Below are positions 26,364-35,566 of a DNA stretch of 64,000 bases, one piece after another. Source of the stretch: CALCKU01 sp964654665 (GTDB lineage: Bacteria; Pseudomonadota; Alphaproteobacteria; Caulobacterales; Maricaulaceae); assembly GCA_964654665.1 (NCBI GenBank), contig CAZZKV010000001.1:138676-202675 (forward strand). Direction: 5' to 3'. The position numbers were made by a program, and so were the translations under genes. Numbering within the stretch: position 1 is the first letter of the stretch; each line of letters opens with the position of its first letter. Below the pieces are notes generated by a model. It was given only the letters and a program-made list of their open reading frames with translations, searched no databases and was not told where the DNA came from.

Positions 26364-27443
26364 ATGCTAGAATTTAGCATGATGTTCATGCGGCATTTAA
26401 TTATATTATGGGTCTTATCGATTTTAGTGGCCTGTAGCTCTATATATTCGGAAAAATCTGATCATCCGGCCACCTTAAAAGACGTCATTCAACATTCTGA
26501 CGTTATAACTATACCGTTGCGGGTTTTACCCGATGGGCTCATGGCTGTTGATGTCACACTTAATGAGCAAAGTCAGGCACGGTTTGTTCTTGATACGGGG
26601 GCTACGAAAACAGCGGTGTTTTCGGATTTGCGTATGCGTATGGATGATATAGAAACAGCGCCGCAGCGTGTTATGATACATGGAATGACACAAAAGGAAG
26701 AAACAGAAACGATAACTTTGCCTAGCCTCCAATTTGGCAGTGCTATATTTACCGGATTAAATGTAGCCGTTCTATCTAACCCGAAACAGAACGATGTTGC
26801 GCATATGTCCATAGATGGACTTATTGGAATGGATATTCTCTCGCACTACCGGCTTTTTGTTGATGCAAAGTCGAGCAAAGTCAGTTTTATTCCGCAAAAA
26901 TTGGAAAGACCTTTTATTCCGTCAAGCTGGCGGAAAATTGCACTTATTGCGAACCCTTTTACGGATAAGGATCGCCGGTTACATTTCATTACGGTCTTGA
27001 TTGCGGGAAATTATACTCCGGCTTTACTGGATACAGGCGCTGGTTTTAGCGCTGTCAATTGGGCTGTTGCAGATGTACCGCAATTGCGGGCAGCAAGGCG
27101 CCGCCTGTTTAATGAATGGCAAATACAAGGCGCGGTAGGCGAATTTAGCCCTGTGGCCCGTGTTTATTTGAGCCATGTTCGGGCGGGACAAAAAACATGG
27201 AAGGGCGAGGAATTTATCGTGATGGACTTTGATGCCCTTAACATATTGGGCGGGGCTAATGAGCAGCTTATGATAGTTGGGATGAATTTATTAAAGGGTC
27301 ATAATTTTTATATAGATTTCTGGGCTAATGAACTGGCTATAATGCCAACCCTTGAAGAGTTGAATGCTCTGCCCCGTACAGCGACAACTATATATAATCC
27401 CGACGGCACCTTTGACCCAGGCGGGTCAAAAGCTCGTAATTAA
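26364..27443 (+). CDS. retropepsin-like aspartic protease, lipoprotein
   Basis: A 359-residue protein starting at ATG 26364 with AGGAGA just upstream. The signal ends in a lipobox (SILVACSS), so it should be anchored at the periplasmic face of a membrane. It has two aspartic protease half-domains, each with an active-site triplet: FVLDTGATKTAVF near residue 75 and ALLDTGAGFSAVN near 225. Bacterial pepsin/retropepsin-like proteins of this type usually have one or two Asp-Thr-Gly motifs; both look intact. Substrate unknown. Its last 56 bases overlap the 3' end of the convergent alr gene. Confidence 0.85.
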   Translation: MLEFSMMFMRHLIILWVLSILVACSSIYSEKSDHPATLKDVIQHSDVITIPLRVLPDGLMAVDVTLNEQSQARFVLDTGATKTAVFSDLRMRMDDIETAPQRVMIHGMTQKEETETITLPSLQFGSAIFTGLNVAVLSNPKQNDVAHMSIDGLIGMDILSHYRLFVDAKSSKVSFIPQKLERPFIPSSWRKIALIANPFTDKDRRLHFITVLIAGNYTPALLDTGAGFSAVNWAVADVPQLRAARRRLFNEWQIQGAVGEFSPVARVYLSHVRAGQKTWKGEEFIVMDFDALNILGGANEQLMIVGMNLLKGHNFYIDFWANELAIMPTLEELNALPRTATTIYNPDGTFDPGGSKARN

Positions 27444-28401
27444 GGGTACCAATGTTATCAGCATCCGCCTGTAATTGATCGCCGCGAAAAGCTACAACGC
27501 CGCCGACTTGGAAGGGTAGATTAACATCTGTGACATCCAGCATAGTTAAATCCATGCTGACACGGCCAACAATAGGGACGCGTTGGTCATGTAAAGTGGC
27601 ATAGGCCTGATCTTGGGCGGAGACAGGTATGCCATCAGCGTAACCCGCGCCAACGACAGCGACGCGCATGTTGCGCGGTGCAGTATAGCTGGCGTTATAT
27701 CCCAGCGTATCACCCTTGCTGACATTTCGAATTTGCAAAATTGCGGCAAGTAGTGTGGCGACAGGGCGCACATTTTCTTGTGCCGGGTCAGTCGTTGCAT
27801 AGCCGCCGTAAAGACCAATGCCGGGGCGCACCATTTGAAAATGATAGGCCTGGCCCAGATAGATACCTGCCGTATTGGCAAGGCTAAGGGGGGATATTGG
27901 AAGCTGTGCTGCGGCTTTCTTAAATTTTGCGAGCTGGGCTGCATTCTTTGGATGGGATTTGTCGGGCGCGCAGGCCAAATGACTCATTACCCATTCTGGA
28001 TGCAGGGTTTTCCAGAGCCTTTCCTGTTTGCGGAATATTTCAAATTCTTCAGCACTAAAGCCGAGCCGGTTCATACCCGTGTCAATATGAATGGCTGTAT
28101 AAGGTGGCTCTAACATTCCTTTGATAGCGCTGGCCCAGAAATCGGCTTGGGCGAGGGAATTAATAACGGGTTTTAATTTCGCGCCGAAAATAACGCCTTT
28201 GTCGCGCGGTGAGGGGCCATTGAGTACATAAATACTAGCATTCGGGCCAACACCGTCGCGTAATATTTTACCTTCGCCTGCGGTGGCTACGAAAAAGATT
28301 CGACAACCCGCCCCATAAAGGGCACGTCCAATAGGCACTGCACCAAGTCCATAAGCATCGGCTTTTACACTGGCCCCGATTTTGGCTTTGCCGACTTTCA
28401 T
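27388..28401 (-). CDS. alr: alanine racemase (5' end lacks a standard start codon)
   Basis: Alr makes D-alanine for peptidoglycan. The PLP lysine is in ASVKADAYGLGA. HIDTGMNRLGF, the catalytic Tyr region YNASYTAPRNM, GRVSMDLTMLD and the C-terminal NYELLTRLGQRC all match. The first standard start is ATG 28401, but that removes the conserved opening strand and helix. The same frame upstream reads RPTLRVDLSAIADNYNTLK without a stop as far as 28675. That upstream stretch has no ATG, GTG or TTG. A basic, hydrophilic extension fills the rest. One candidate is an ATT at 28642-28644 overlapping the dnaB stop by one base; a sequencing error is another explanation. Confidence 0.92.
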   Translation of the reverse strand: MKVGKAKIGASVKADAYGLGAVPIGRALYGAGCRIFFVATAGEGKILRDGVGPNASIYVLNGPSPRDKGVIFGAKLKPVINSLAQADFWASAIKGMLEPPYTAIHIDTGMNRLGFSAEEFEIFRKQERLWKTLHPEWVMSHLACAPDKSHPKNAAQLAKFKKAAAQLPISPLSLANTAGIYLGQAYHFQMVRPGIGLYGGYATTDPAQENVRPVATLLAAILQIRNVSKGDTLGYNASYTAPRNMRVAVVGAGYADGIPVSAQDQAYATLHDQRVPIVGRVSMDLTMLDVTDVNLPFQVGGVVAFRGDQLQADADNIGTLNYELLTRLGQRCRRDYI

Positions 28402-28639
28402 TTTCAGCGTGTTATAATTATCAGCAATAGCCGATAGATCAACGCGCAGAGTGGGGCGGGTTGAATACCCAATTGTGGCTAGATGATCGCCATGTTTTTC
28501 GCGCTTGGTATTAGTTTTAACGGGGGCCGTCTTACCCTGCGGTCGTTGCGCGTTTCTATGAACAGGACGGGTATGTGTACTGGACTGTTTACGCGAAATG
28601 GGGCGATCACGGCCTCCGCCATGTGATTTTCGCGGCGGC

Positions 28640-30133
28640 CTAATGGGTTTGGCCTTGATAGAAACCCTCTTCGGCTAGATTGCCAAATTTTGTCAAATTT
28701 GCGTTAAAGGATAGTTTAATAGTTCCAATAGGACCATGACGTTGTTTGCCAATAATAACTTCGGCTTTGCCATGCAATTGTTCCATGGCAGCTTCCCATT
28801 CCGCAAATTCAGGTGTGCCTTCGGAAGGCTGTGTGCGGGAGAGATAATATTCTTCACGGAAGACAAACATAACCACGTCGGCATCTTGTTCAATCGACCC
28901 TGATTCGCGCAGATCAGCCAGTTGAGGGCGTTTATCGTCGCGTTGCTCTACTTGGCGTGAAAGTTGTGCCAGAGCAAGAACAGGGATGTCGAGTTCTTTA
29001 GCCAAGGCTTTAAGGCCTTGCGTAATCATACTGACTTCTTGGACCCGTCCATCGGATCGTTTCATGGCCAGCCCCCCTGTCAAAAGCTGAAGATAATCAA
29101 CAACTATTAGATCAAGCCCGACCATACGTTTAAGCCGGCGAGCCCGTGCTGCAAGAGCCCCGATGGATAGTCCGCCTGTATCATCAATATAAAGCGGAAT
29201 GCGATTGACCTCATCGGCAGCGTCTCGCAGGTGTTCAAACTCTTGTGCGTTCATATCACCGCGCCGGATTTTATGAGATGGAATACCGGATTGTTCAGCC
29301 AGCAGACGTGTGGCCAATTGTTCCGAAGACATTTCCAAAGAGAAAAAGCCGACTACGCCGCCTTCAACCGTTTTGTCGACACCATTGGCATCTTTTTCCT
29401 GTTTGTATTTTTTGGCAACGTCAAAGGCAATATTGGTCGCGAGTGATGTCTTGCCCATTGAAGGACGTCCGGCCAGAATAATCAGGTCGGAACGGTGTAA
29501 GCCGCCTAATTGCCGATCCATATCAATCAAGCCGGATGAAATGCCGGATAGACCACCATCACGCCCTAAAGCCGCGGCGGCCATCTGGATGGATTTAATC
29601 AGAGCATTTTCGAAACTTTCAAAGCCGCTTTGCGTACCGCCAATTTCAGCAAGATTATAGAGCTTGCTTTCTGCGGCCGTAATTTGTGCAGAGGCATCAA
29701 GATCATTTTCCATATCCTTTGCACCGTGAGAAGTTTCTTCGCCAAGACGAATAAGTTCCCGCCGCATGGCAAGGTCGAAAATTAGCTTTGCATAATCAAC
29801 CGCGGCGCTGCTGTCTGGTGCGCTCTCTAGTAATAAAGCTAGATATTCGACTCCGCCAATATCAACAAGTGTCTCATCCTGAGAGAAACGGTTTTTAAGG
29901 ACGATAGCGTCAGCAAGCTGACCAATTTCAATCAATTTGGCAATATTATCGTAAATTCGAACATGGATTGGGTTGTAAAAATGTATCGGCTTCACAATGC
30001 CGCTGACCCGGTGATAAATCTCATTATCATACATTAACATGCCCAACAGGGCTTGCTCAGCCTCCATTGAATGCGGAGTCGTATCAAGCGGGGCAGCAGG
30101 CTGTCCTGTATCATTATCTGCAATAAATGCCAT
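28640..30133 (-). CDS. dnaB: replicative DNA helicase
   Basis: A 497-residue hexameric helicase that unwinds DNA at the replication fork. The N-terminal primase-interacting domain (SMEAEQALLGMLMYDNEIYH) leads into the RecA-like motor with Walker A AGRPSMGKTS, Walker B LIVVDYLQLL, and QLSRQVEQRDDKRPQLADLR with the arginine finger region. GKQRHGPIGTIKLSFN and a short tail ending GQTH complete it. No intein is present. It lies directly upstream of alr, an order also seen in other proteobacteria. Confidence 0.98.
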   Translation of the reverse strand: MAFIADNDTGQPAAPLDTTPHSMEAEQALLGMLMYDNEIYHRVSGIVKPIHFYNPIHVRIYDNIAKLIEIGQLADAIVLKNRFSQDETLVDIGGVEYLALLLESAPDSSAAVDYAKLIFDLAMRRELIRLGEETSHGAKDMENDLDASAQITAAESKLYNLAEIGGTQSGFESFENALIKSIQMAAAALGRDGGLSGISSGLIDMDRQLGGLHRSDLIILAGRPSMGKTSLATNIAFDVAKKYKQEKDANGVDKTVEGGVVGFFSLEMSSEQLATRLLAEQSGIPSHKIRRGDMNAQEFEHLRDAADEVNRIPLYIDDTGGLSIGALAARARRLKRMVGLDLIVVDYLQLLTGGLAMKRSDGRVQEVSMITQGLKALAKELDIPVLALAQLSRQVEQRDDKRPQLADLRESGSIEQDADVVMFVFREEYYLSRTQPSEGTPEFAEWEAAMEQLHGKAEVIIGKQRHGPIGTIKLSFNANLTKFGNLAEEGFYQGQTH

Positions 30134-30252
30134 AGCCCTGTGATAAACAAAGACTGAGGCAAAGCAATGGCCACAATGCGACTAGGTTAAGGAATACGCA
30201 AAAAAACTGTAATTTATGAAGCTTGTGGATGGTTGCGGGGATAAGTTGCCCT

Positions 30253-31773
30253 TTATATTTTTTGGTCAAACTCTCCGATTTCGTTATATTGTGCGAGTCG
30301 CTTTTCGATTTCGCGGAACATACCAATCATATTAGCTTCGGAAGTTGGGCTTTCGACAACAACGACGAGGTTAGGGGTGTTAGAGCTAGCCCGCATCAGG
30401 CCCCATGTGCCATCTTCCAATGTTAAGCGCACGCCATTGACCGTATTCACATCGACGATTTTCTGGCCTAGAATCGTCACGCCATTATCGGCAGACGATT
30501 GCACATCTTTAATAATCCGATCGACAACGCCATATTTTTCTTCATCCGCACAATAGGGTGACATGGTTGGACTGCCCCATGTTTTGGGTAAAGCCCGGCG
30601 TAAATCTGCCATGGATTTACCGGGGTTGCGGTCCAGCATCTGCAAGATAGCAATGGCAGAAGTCAGGCCGCAATCATAGCCGCGTCCGATAGGAGCGTTA
30701 AAGAAATAATGACCGGATTTTTCAAAACCAACAAGCGCGTTAAGCTCTTTCGACCGGCGCTTAATATAACTATGGCCGGTTTTATAATAATCCGTTTTTG
30801 CCCCATTTGCCAGAAGGACAGGGTCGGTTGCAAACAGGCCCGTTGATTTAACATCGGCAACGAATTGGGCGTTCGGGTATAAGGCCGAAAGGTCCCTGGC
30901 TAGCATGACTCCAACTTTATCGGCAAAAATTTCTTCACCTTCATTATCGACGACCCCGCAGCGATCCCCATCGCCGTCAAAGCCAAGCGCGACATCAGCT
31001 TTGTTATCTAGGCAGGCATCCCGCATTGCATGCAACATTTTCATATCTTCGGGGTTTGGGTTGTAATTCGGAAAGCTGTAATCGAGATCGCATTCGACAG
31101 CGACAACATCCGCACCAATGCGGGTTAAAACTTCTTCGGCAAAAGCACCCGCTGTGCCATTACCACAAGCGGCCACGACTTTGATTTTATTTTTAAGTTT
31201 TACACCGTCAACAAGATCATCAATGAAGGCTTGTCGTACACCTTCTACATAACGGTAAGCGCCGCCGGGTTTATGCTGGCTTTGGGCTTGCAGCACAATT
31301 TCCTTGAGGCGCGACATTTCATCCGGTCCAAAGGTGAGCGGAGGTTCTATGCCCATCTTTACGCCCGTCCAGCCATTTGAATTATGGCTGGCTGTAACCA
31401 TAGCGACACCCGGACAGTTTAAATGGAATTGTGCAAAATACGCAGTGGGGGATAGAGCCAGCCCTATATCCAAAACCTCGATCCCCGCATTGACAAGGCC
31501 CAGCATTAACGCCTGTTTAATCCCAAGAGAATAATGACGGAAATCATGACCCACGACCATTTTTGGCTCAACGCCGCGTTCATGCATTAACGTACCCAAA
31601 CCTTCGCCCAAAGCCTGAACACCGTATAGATTAAGCTCGGATGGCTTATCATCACCCGGAAGGCCAAAATACCAGCGTGCATCATATTCACGAAACCCTG
31701 TTGGCTTTACAAGTGCTTGTGTTTCAAATTCAATTGTATTGGGCGATAGGGCCGGTTGGGGTTTGCGGGTCAT
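30253..31773 (-). CDS. phosphomannomutase/phosphoglucomutase
   Basis: A 506-residue alpha-D-phosphohexomutase that interconverts hexose 1- and 6-phosphates through a phosphoserine. Four domains are recognisable: VGHDFRHYS in domain 1, the active-site Ser loop MVTASHNSNGWTGVKMG, the Mg-binding loop DGDGDRCGVVDN in domain 3, and the sugar-specificity segment FEKSGHYFF. Domain 4 ends with RASSNTPNLVVVVES. It feeds GDP-mannose or UDP-glucose pathways for surface polysaccharides, which fits kdsD and a glycosyltransferase just upstream. Mannose and glucose specificity cannot be separated from sequence. Confidence 0.93.
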   Translation of the reverse strand: MTRKPQPALSPNTIEFETQALVKPTGFREYDARWYFGLPGDDKPSELNLYGVQALGEGLGTLMHERGVEPKMVVGHDFRHYSLGIKQALMLGLVNAGIEVLDIGLALSPTAYFAQFHLNCPGVAMVTASHNSNGWTGVKMGIEPPLTFGPDEMSRLKEIVLQAQSQHKPGGAYRYVEGVRQAFIDDLVDGVKLKNKIKVVAACGNGTAGAFAEEVLTRIGADVVAVECDLDYSFPNYNPNPEDMKMLHAMRDACLDNKADVALGFDGDGDRCGVVDNEGEEIFADKVGVMLARDLSALYPNAQFVADVKSTGLFATDPVLLANGAKTDYYKTGHSYIKRRSKELNALVGFEKSGHYFFNAPIGRGYDCGLTSAIAILQMLDRNPGKSMADLRRALPKTWGSPTMSPYCADEEKYGVVDRIIKDVQSSADNGVTILGQKIVDVNTVNGVRLTLEDGTWGLMRASSNTPNLVVVVESPTSEANMIGMFREIEKRLAQYNEIGEFDQKI

Positions 31774-31840
31774 TCTGGCGAATCCTTATAGGGTGTGAAC
31801 GTGCCCAACTATATCATAGAGTTTAAATTTTTATGATAGA

Positions 31841-31867
31841 AAATGTTCGAATTCGAACATTTTTTTT
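31841..31867. terminator. 22-base perfect palindrome with T run
   Basis: AAATGTTCGAATTCGAACAT extended by TT (31841-31862) is a perfect palindrome that can fold as nine pairs over an AATT loop. It is flanked by a T run on the plus side and TTTT on the minus side. It lies between kdsD and the mutase, so it may end the kdsD transcript; an operator is the alternative reading. Confidence 0.5.
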
Positions 31868-31872
31868 GAAAA

Positions 31873-32832
31873 TTATGCAAGACCAGCCCGTAAAAAATCA
31901 TGCATGTGAACAATACCAATAGGTTTTTTATTCTCGAGTACAAACATTTGCATAACTTTAGGGGGCTGACTTGTCATACGCCTTAAAGCATTGGCAGCCA
32001 GCTCGTCAGCGTGGGTAGATTTTGGAGATGTTGTCATAATATCGGTCACAGACCGGTGGGTTAAATCAGAAGAAAGATGGCGGCGAATATCGCCATCTGT
32101 GATGAGGCCAGAAAGGGTGCCTCTGCTATCCAAAATGCCAACACAGCCGAAGCCTTTTGTGTTCATTGTAATTAAGGCTTCTGATATGGTGGTTCCAGCC
32201 GGTACCAAAGGGAGATGTTCACCGCTATGCATTAGATCGCTAACAGTCGCTAGCGATGCCCCTAATGCGCCGCCGGGATGGAAGGTTTTAAAATCTGTTG
32301 CGGTGAAGCCTTTGGCTTCGAGTAAAGCAACCGCTAATGCATCGCCCAAGGCTATTTGTAATGTGGTCGAGGTTGTCGGTGCGCGGGTTTCTGCACAGGC
32401 TTCAGGTGCATTTGGCAAGTTGAGCACATGATCTGCTGCGCGGCCTAAAGTGCTGTTCGCCTTTGCCGTCATAGCTATAAGTGGAATAGAGAAGCGGCGA
32501 GAATACCCGATTAGGTCTGCTAACTCCTGTGTTTCGCCGGACCGGGAGAGGGCAATAACAGCGTCGTCAACCGTTATCATTCCCATATCTCCGTGGCTGG
32601 CTTCTGTTGGGTGAATATAAATGGCTGGCGAACCGGTGCTGGCCAGCGTGGCTGCGATTTTGCGCGCAACATGACCGGATTTGCCGACGCCGGACAATAC
32701 AATACGGCCCTTGATGATGGCCAGAGCCTCAACACAATTGGCAAAGCTGTCATTCAATCCCTTAGCCAGAGATTGCAATGCCGTAATTTCGGTTTCAAGA
32801 ACACGGCGTCCCGTTTTAATATGGTTTGTCAT
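31873..32832 (-). CDS. kdsD: arabinose-5-phosphate isomerase (KdsD/KpsF family)
   Basis: A 319-residue enzyme converting ribulose 5-phosphate to arabinose 5-phosphate, the first step to Kdo for lipopolysaccharide. The SIS domain (about 35-190) has SGVGKSGHVARKIAATLAST, HPTEASHGDMGMI and SRSGETQEL. It is followed by two CBS domains (about 205-319: LVPAGTTISEALITM, GLITDGDIRRHL, GIVHMHDFLRAG). Length and order are standard. It follows the glycosyltransferase gene by 12 bases, suggesting one transcript. Confidence 0.95.
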   Translation of the reverse strand: MTNHIKTGRRVLETEITALQSLAKGLNDSFANCVEALAIIKGRIVLSGVGKSGHVARKIAATLASTGSPAIYIHPTEASHGDMGMITVDDAVIALSRSGETQELADLIGYSRRFSIPLIAMTAKANSTLGRAADHVLNLPNAPEACAETRAPTTSTTLQIALGDALAVALLEAKGFTATDFKTFHPGGALGASLATVSDLMHSGEHLPLVPAGTTISEALITMNTKGFGCVGILDSRGTLSGLITDGDIRRHLSSDLTHRSVTDIMTTSPKSTHADELAANALRRMTSQPPKVMQMFVLENKKPIGIVHMHDFLRAGLA

Positions 32833-32844
32833 AAAAGAGGTTTA

Positions 32845-33879
32845 TCAGTCTTTTTGCTGGATAGGAACAGGGGCGTGATCGCGACGTAGAAAGGTAAGAG
32901 GGGAAATGGACATAACACGCATTAAAGCAAATAACCCTAGTTTGCGTGCTGGATGAATATTGGCGCGGCTCTGCCAGATGTCGGGAATGGCTTTTACGCC
33001 ATGCCAAATGCCGCGCCACGTAGGCTGAGCCCTGCCCGGTCGAAAAAGGGACCATATCATAAAGGCAATATTGAGAACGATATGGAGAGGGCCAAATATC
33101 CATAAACCCAGAGCCGGCATGTTCTTTACGAATGTCCAAATACGGTTTCGTGTACCGTGATAAACAGCGAATGTACTGGCCTTGCCTGTTATACCACTAC
33201 TGACATGATCAACAATGGCTGTGTGGCTTTGAATACATATTCCGCCTGCCAGCCGCATCCGAAAGGCCAGGTCAACATCTTCATGATAGCAGAAAAACCG
33301 TTCATCAAAGCCGCCGAGCGAAAGAAAGGTTTCGCGGTGATAGAGCGCGGCCGCAGCACAGGGGCCAAATACCTCTGCTGTCTTGAGGTCGGATTTATTA
33401 TCGCTTGATGTTACCATATGGCCATGTTTTCCGCGCCATGCGAGGCCCGAGATATGGTAAAAATCTCCGGTCCCGTCATAGGTGTTAGGATCTAATGCCA
33501 TGAATTGTGTGCTGCCGACCATAGTGACTTGTGGTGAGAGTGTTGTCGCTTTAATCAGATTTTCCAGCCAATTTTCGCGGGCAAAAGCATCTGGATTGAG
33601 CATTGCCAGCCAGTTACCTCGGGATTTTTTAGCGGCTAGATTATTACCTGCAGCAAACCCGAGATTAGTTTCAGATTTGATAATATTGAAACGTGTGTCT
33701 AGTTTGGATAATGTGTCGAGTGATCCATCTGTTGATCCATTATCAACAATAAAACATTCGAAATTTTTTAGAGTTTGCGCTGCGACAGAGGCAATACTAC
33801 GGGCGAGCCATTGGCCGCCATTGTAATTGACGATTATAATAGAAATTTCAGGCACGCTGTTCATAGGGCTATGTGGCAA
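32845..33879 (-). CDS. family 2 glycosyltransferase (rhamnosyltransferase-like)
   Basis: A 344-residue GT-A glycosyltransferase. The nucleotide-binding start ISIIIVNYNGGQWL is followed by FIVDNGSTDGS and the DxD-like NPDAFARENW. GGFDERFFCYHEDVDLAFRM is the acceptor/base segment typical of rhamnosyltransferase-type GT2 enzymes. A hydrophobic C-terminal part (ALGLWIFGPLHIVLNIAFMIW) suggests membrane attachment. It probably adds a sugar to a lipid-linked or LPS glycan; donor and acceptor are unknown. It is the promoter-proximal gene of the pair with kdsD. Confidence 0.88.
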   Translation of the reverse strand: MPHSPMNSVPEISIIIVNYNGGQWLARSIASVAAQTLKNFECFIVDNGSTDGSLDTLSKLDTRFNIIKSETNLGFAAGNNLAAKKSRGNWLAMLNPDAFARENWLENLIKATTLSPQVTMVGSTQFMALDPNTYDGTGDFYHISGLAWRGKHGHMVTSSDNKSDLKTAEVFGPCAAAALYHRETFLSLGGFDERFFCYHEDVDLAFRMRLAGGICIQSHTAIVDHVSSGITGKASTFAVYHGTRNRIWTFVKNMPALGLWIFGPLHIVLNIAFMIWSLFRPGRAQPTWRGIWHGVKAIPDIWQSRANIHPARKLGLFALMRVMSISPLTFLRRDHAPVPIQQKD

Positions 33880-33995
33880 ATTTAACCTCAGGGGTCACGC
33901 ATTAATCACAAACTGTAACGAGTGCTTTCTTGAGATGGAAATGAATGTATAAAGATATAATAAAATTGTTATATGCTATTGACGATCTTTAACTT

Positions 33996-34036
33996 CGCGC
34001 TTAAGGGCATTTTAACACGCCTCGCGTATAGGCCTT
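33996..34036 (+). promoter_or_regulatory. possible leader pseudoknot upstream of ahcY
   Basis: In the 190-base leader of ahcY, CGCG (33996-33999) can pair with CGCG (34023-34026). AAGG (34003-34006), in the intervening loop, can pair with CCTT (34033-34036). This gives an H-type pseudoknot about 30 bases before the start. It does not match the SAM-II consensus as I know it. Four-base helices can arise by chance. Confidence 0.25.
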
Positions 34037-34068
34037 TTCATTCGCCTGACATATAAGGAAAGCTTAAT

Positions 34069-35478
34069 ATGAGCGCTCATGATTACATTGTAAAAGACAT
34101 TGCTTTGGCCGATTATGGCCGTAAAGAACTTGATATTGCTGAAACTGAAATGCCGGGTCTTATGGCCTTGCGTGAAGAGTTTGGCGATAATAAACCCTTA
34201 AAGGGTGCGCGTATTGTTGGGTCATTGCATATGACAATTCAGACAGCGGTTCTGATTGAAACTCTAACAGCATTGGGCGCAGATGTACGTTGGGCCTCTT
34301 GTAATATTTATTCAACGCAAGATCATGCGGCAGCGGCTATTGCCGCGGCAGGTGTACCCGTTTTTGCCGTTAAAGGACAAACATTGGAAGAGCACTGGGA
34401 TTATCTTGATAAGTCATTTTTGTTTGAAGAGGGTCCGAATATCATTCTTGATGATGGCGGTGATGCGACGCTTTACATTTTACTGGGTGCGCGTGTTGAA
34501 GCGGGCGAAAAGGATCTTATCGAAGGTGAACCGGGATCTGAAGAAGAAGCGGCTATTTTCGCGCAAATCAAAAAGCGTATGGCGGCTAGCCCGGGCTGGT
34601 TTACAAGAATGCGCGATCAGATCGTTGGCGTTTCTGAAGAAACGACAACAGGGGTTCACCGTCTTTATGAATTGGTTGAAAAAGGACAACTGCCCTTCCC
34701 TGCTATCAATGTGAATGATAGTGTTACAAAATCCAAATTTGATAATAAATATGGCTGTAAAGAATCGCTCGTTGACGGTATCCGCCGTGCAACGGATACA
34801 ATGATGGCTGGCAAAACCGCTGTTGTTCTGGGGTATGGCGATGTCGGTAAAGGCTCTGCTGCCTCGCTTCGCGGCGCGGGTGCGCGCGTTAAAGTAACGG
34901 AGATTGATCCGATTTGCGCTTTGCAAGCCGCGATGGATGGTTTTGAAGTTACAACGCTTGAAGATACGCTCGATACAGCTGATATTTTTGTGACAACAAC
35001 GGGGAATAAAGATGTTATTCGCCTTGAGCATATGCGAGCGATGAAAGACATGGCGATTGTTGGTAATATTGGCCATTTCGATAATGAAATCCAAGTCGCT
35101 GCGCTCAAAAACTTTGAATGGACGAATATCAAAGATCAGGTTGATATGGTCACTTTCCCGAAAGGTAATCGTATGATCTTGCTCTCCCAAGGTCGCCTAT
35201 TGAATTTGGGTAATGCGACCGGGCATCCGTCTTTCGTGATGTCAGCATCTTTCACAAACCAAGTCCTCGCGCAGATTGAACTTTGGGAAGACTCCAAAGC
35301 GTCGACGCCGCGCTATGAAAATAAAGTTTATATGCTTCCAAAACATCTTGATGAAAAAGTCGCACGCCTACATCTTGAAAAAATTGGTGTGAAGCTAACA
35401 GAGATGAGCAAAGAGCAAGCTGACTATATTGGTGTTAATCAATCCGGTCCTTATAAACCAGAGCATTACCGCTATTAA
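34069..35478 (+). CDS. ahcY: adenosylhomocysteinase
   Basis: A 469-residue NAD-dependent enzyme that splits S-adenosylhomocysteine into adenosine and homocysteine, relieving product inhibition of methyltransferases. RIVGSLHMTIQTAVLIETL is the substrate-binding start, and NVNDSVTKSKFDNKYGC holds the catalytic Lys and Asp. VVLGYGDVGKGSA is the NAD-binding glycine loop, and GHPSFVMSASFTNQ and YKPEHYRY close the protein. It contains the insertion of about 40 residues found in many bacterial forms (EKDLIEGEPGSEEEAAIFAQ). metK follows 88 bases downstream, so the two SAM-cycle enzymes are neighbours. Confidence 0.98.
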   Translation: MSAHDYIVKDIALADYGRKELDIAETEMPGLMALREEFGDNKPLKGARIVGSLHMTIQTAVLIETLTALGADVRWASCNIYSTQDHAAAAIAAAGVPVFAVKGQTLEEHWDYLDKSFLFEEGPNIILDDGGDATLYILLGARVEAGEKDLIEGEPGSEEEAAIFAQIKKRMAASPGWFTRMRDQIVGVSEETTTGVHRLYELVEKGQLPFPAINVNDSVTKSKFDNKYGCKESLVDGIRRATDTMMAGKTAVVLGYGDVGKGSAASLRGAGARVKVTEIDPICALQAAMDGFEVTTLEDTLDTADIFVTTTGNKDVIRLEHMRAMKDMAIVGNIGHFDNEIQVAALKNFEWTNIKDQVDMVTFPKGNRMILLSQGRLLNLGNATGHPSFVMSASFTNQVLAQIELWEDSKASTPRYENKVYMLPKHLDEKVARLHLEKIGVKLTEMSKEQADYIGVNQSGPYKPEHYRY

Positions 35479-35485
35479 AAATTCA

Positions 35486-35509
35486 GGCGCGCCTATTTTG
35501 TGGCGCGCT
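35486..35509 (+). terminator. hairpin after ahcY
   Basis: GCGCGCC (35487-35493) pairs with GGCGCGC (35502-35508) over an eight-base loop, eight bases past the ahcY stop. No real T run follows, so it may weaken or protect the transcript end rather than stop it; read-through into metK is possible. Confidence 0.45.
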
Positions 35510-35566
35510 ATAACTCCTCTTTATAACATTATAAAAAGCGAAGAGCCTTAAAATCAGGAGTGTGCC

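Noticed and set aside
34023..34068. SAM-II riboswitch at the ahcY leader
   Set aside because: The possible pseudoknot lacks the conserved loop sequence of SAM-II; kept only as a low-confidence structural candidate.
34480..35190. Long minus-strand frame inside ahcY
   Set aside because: It is antisense to a certain essential enzyme gene and its translation has no recognisable domain; the frame is open by codon bias.
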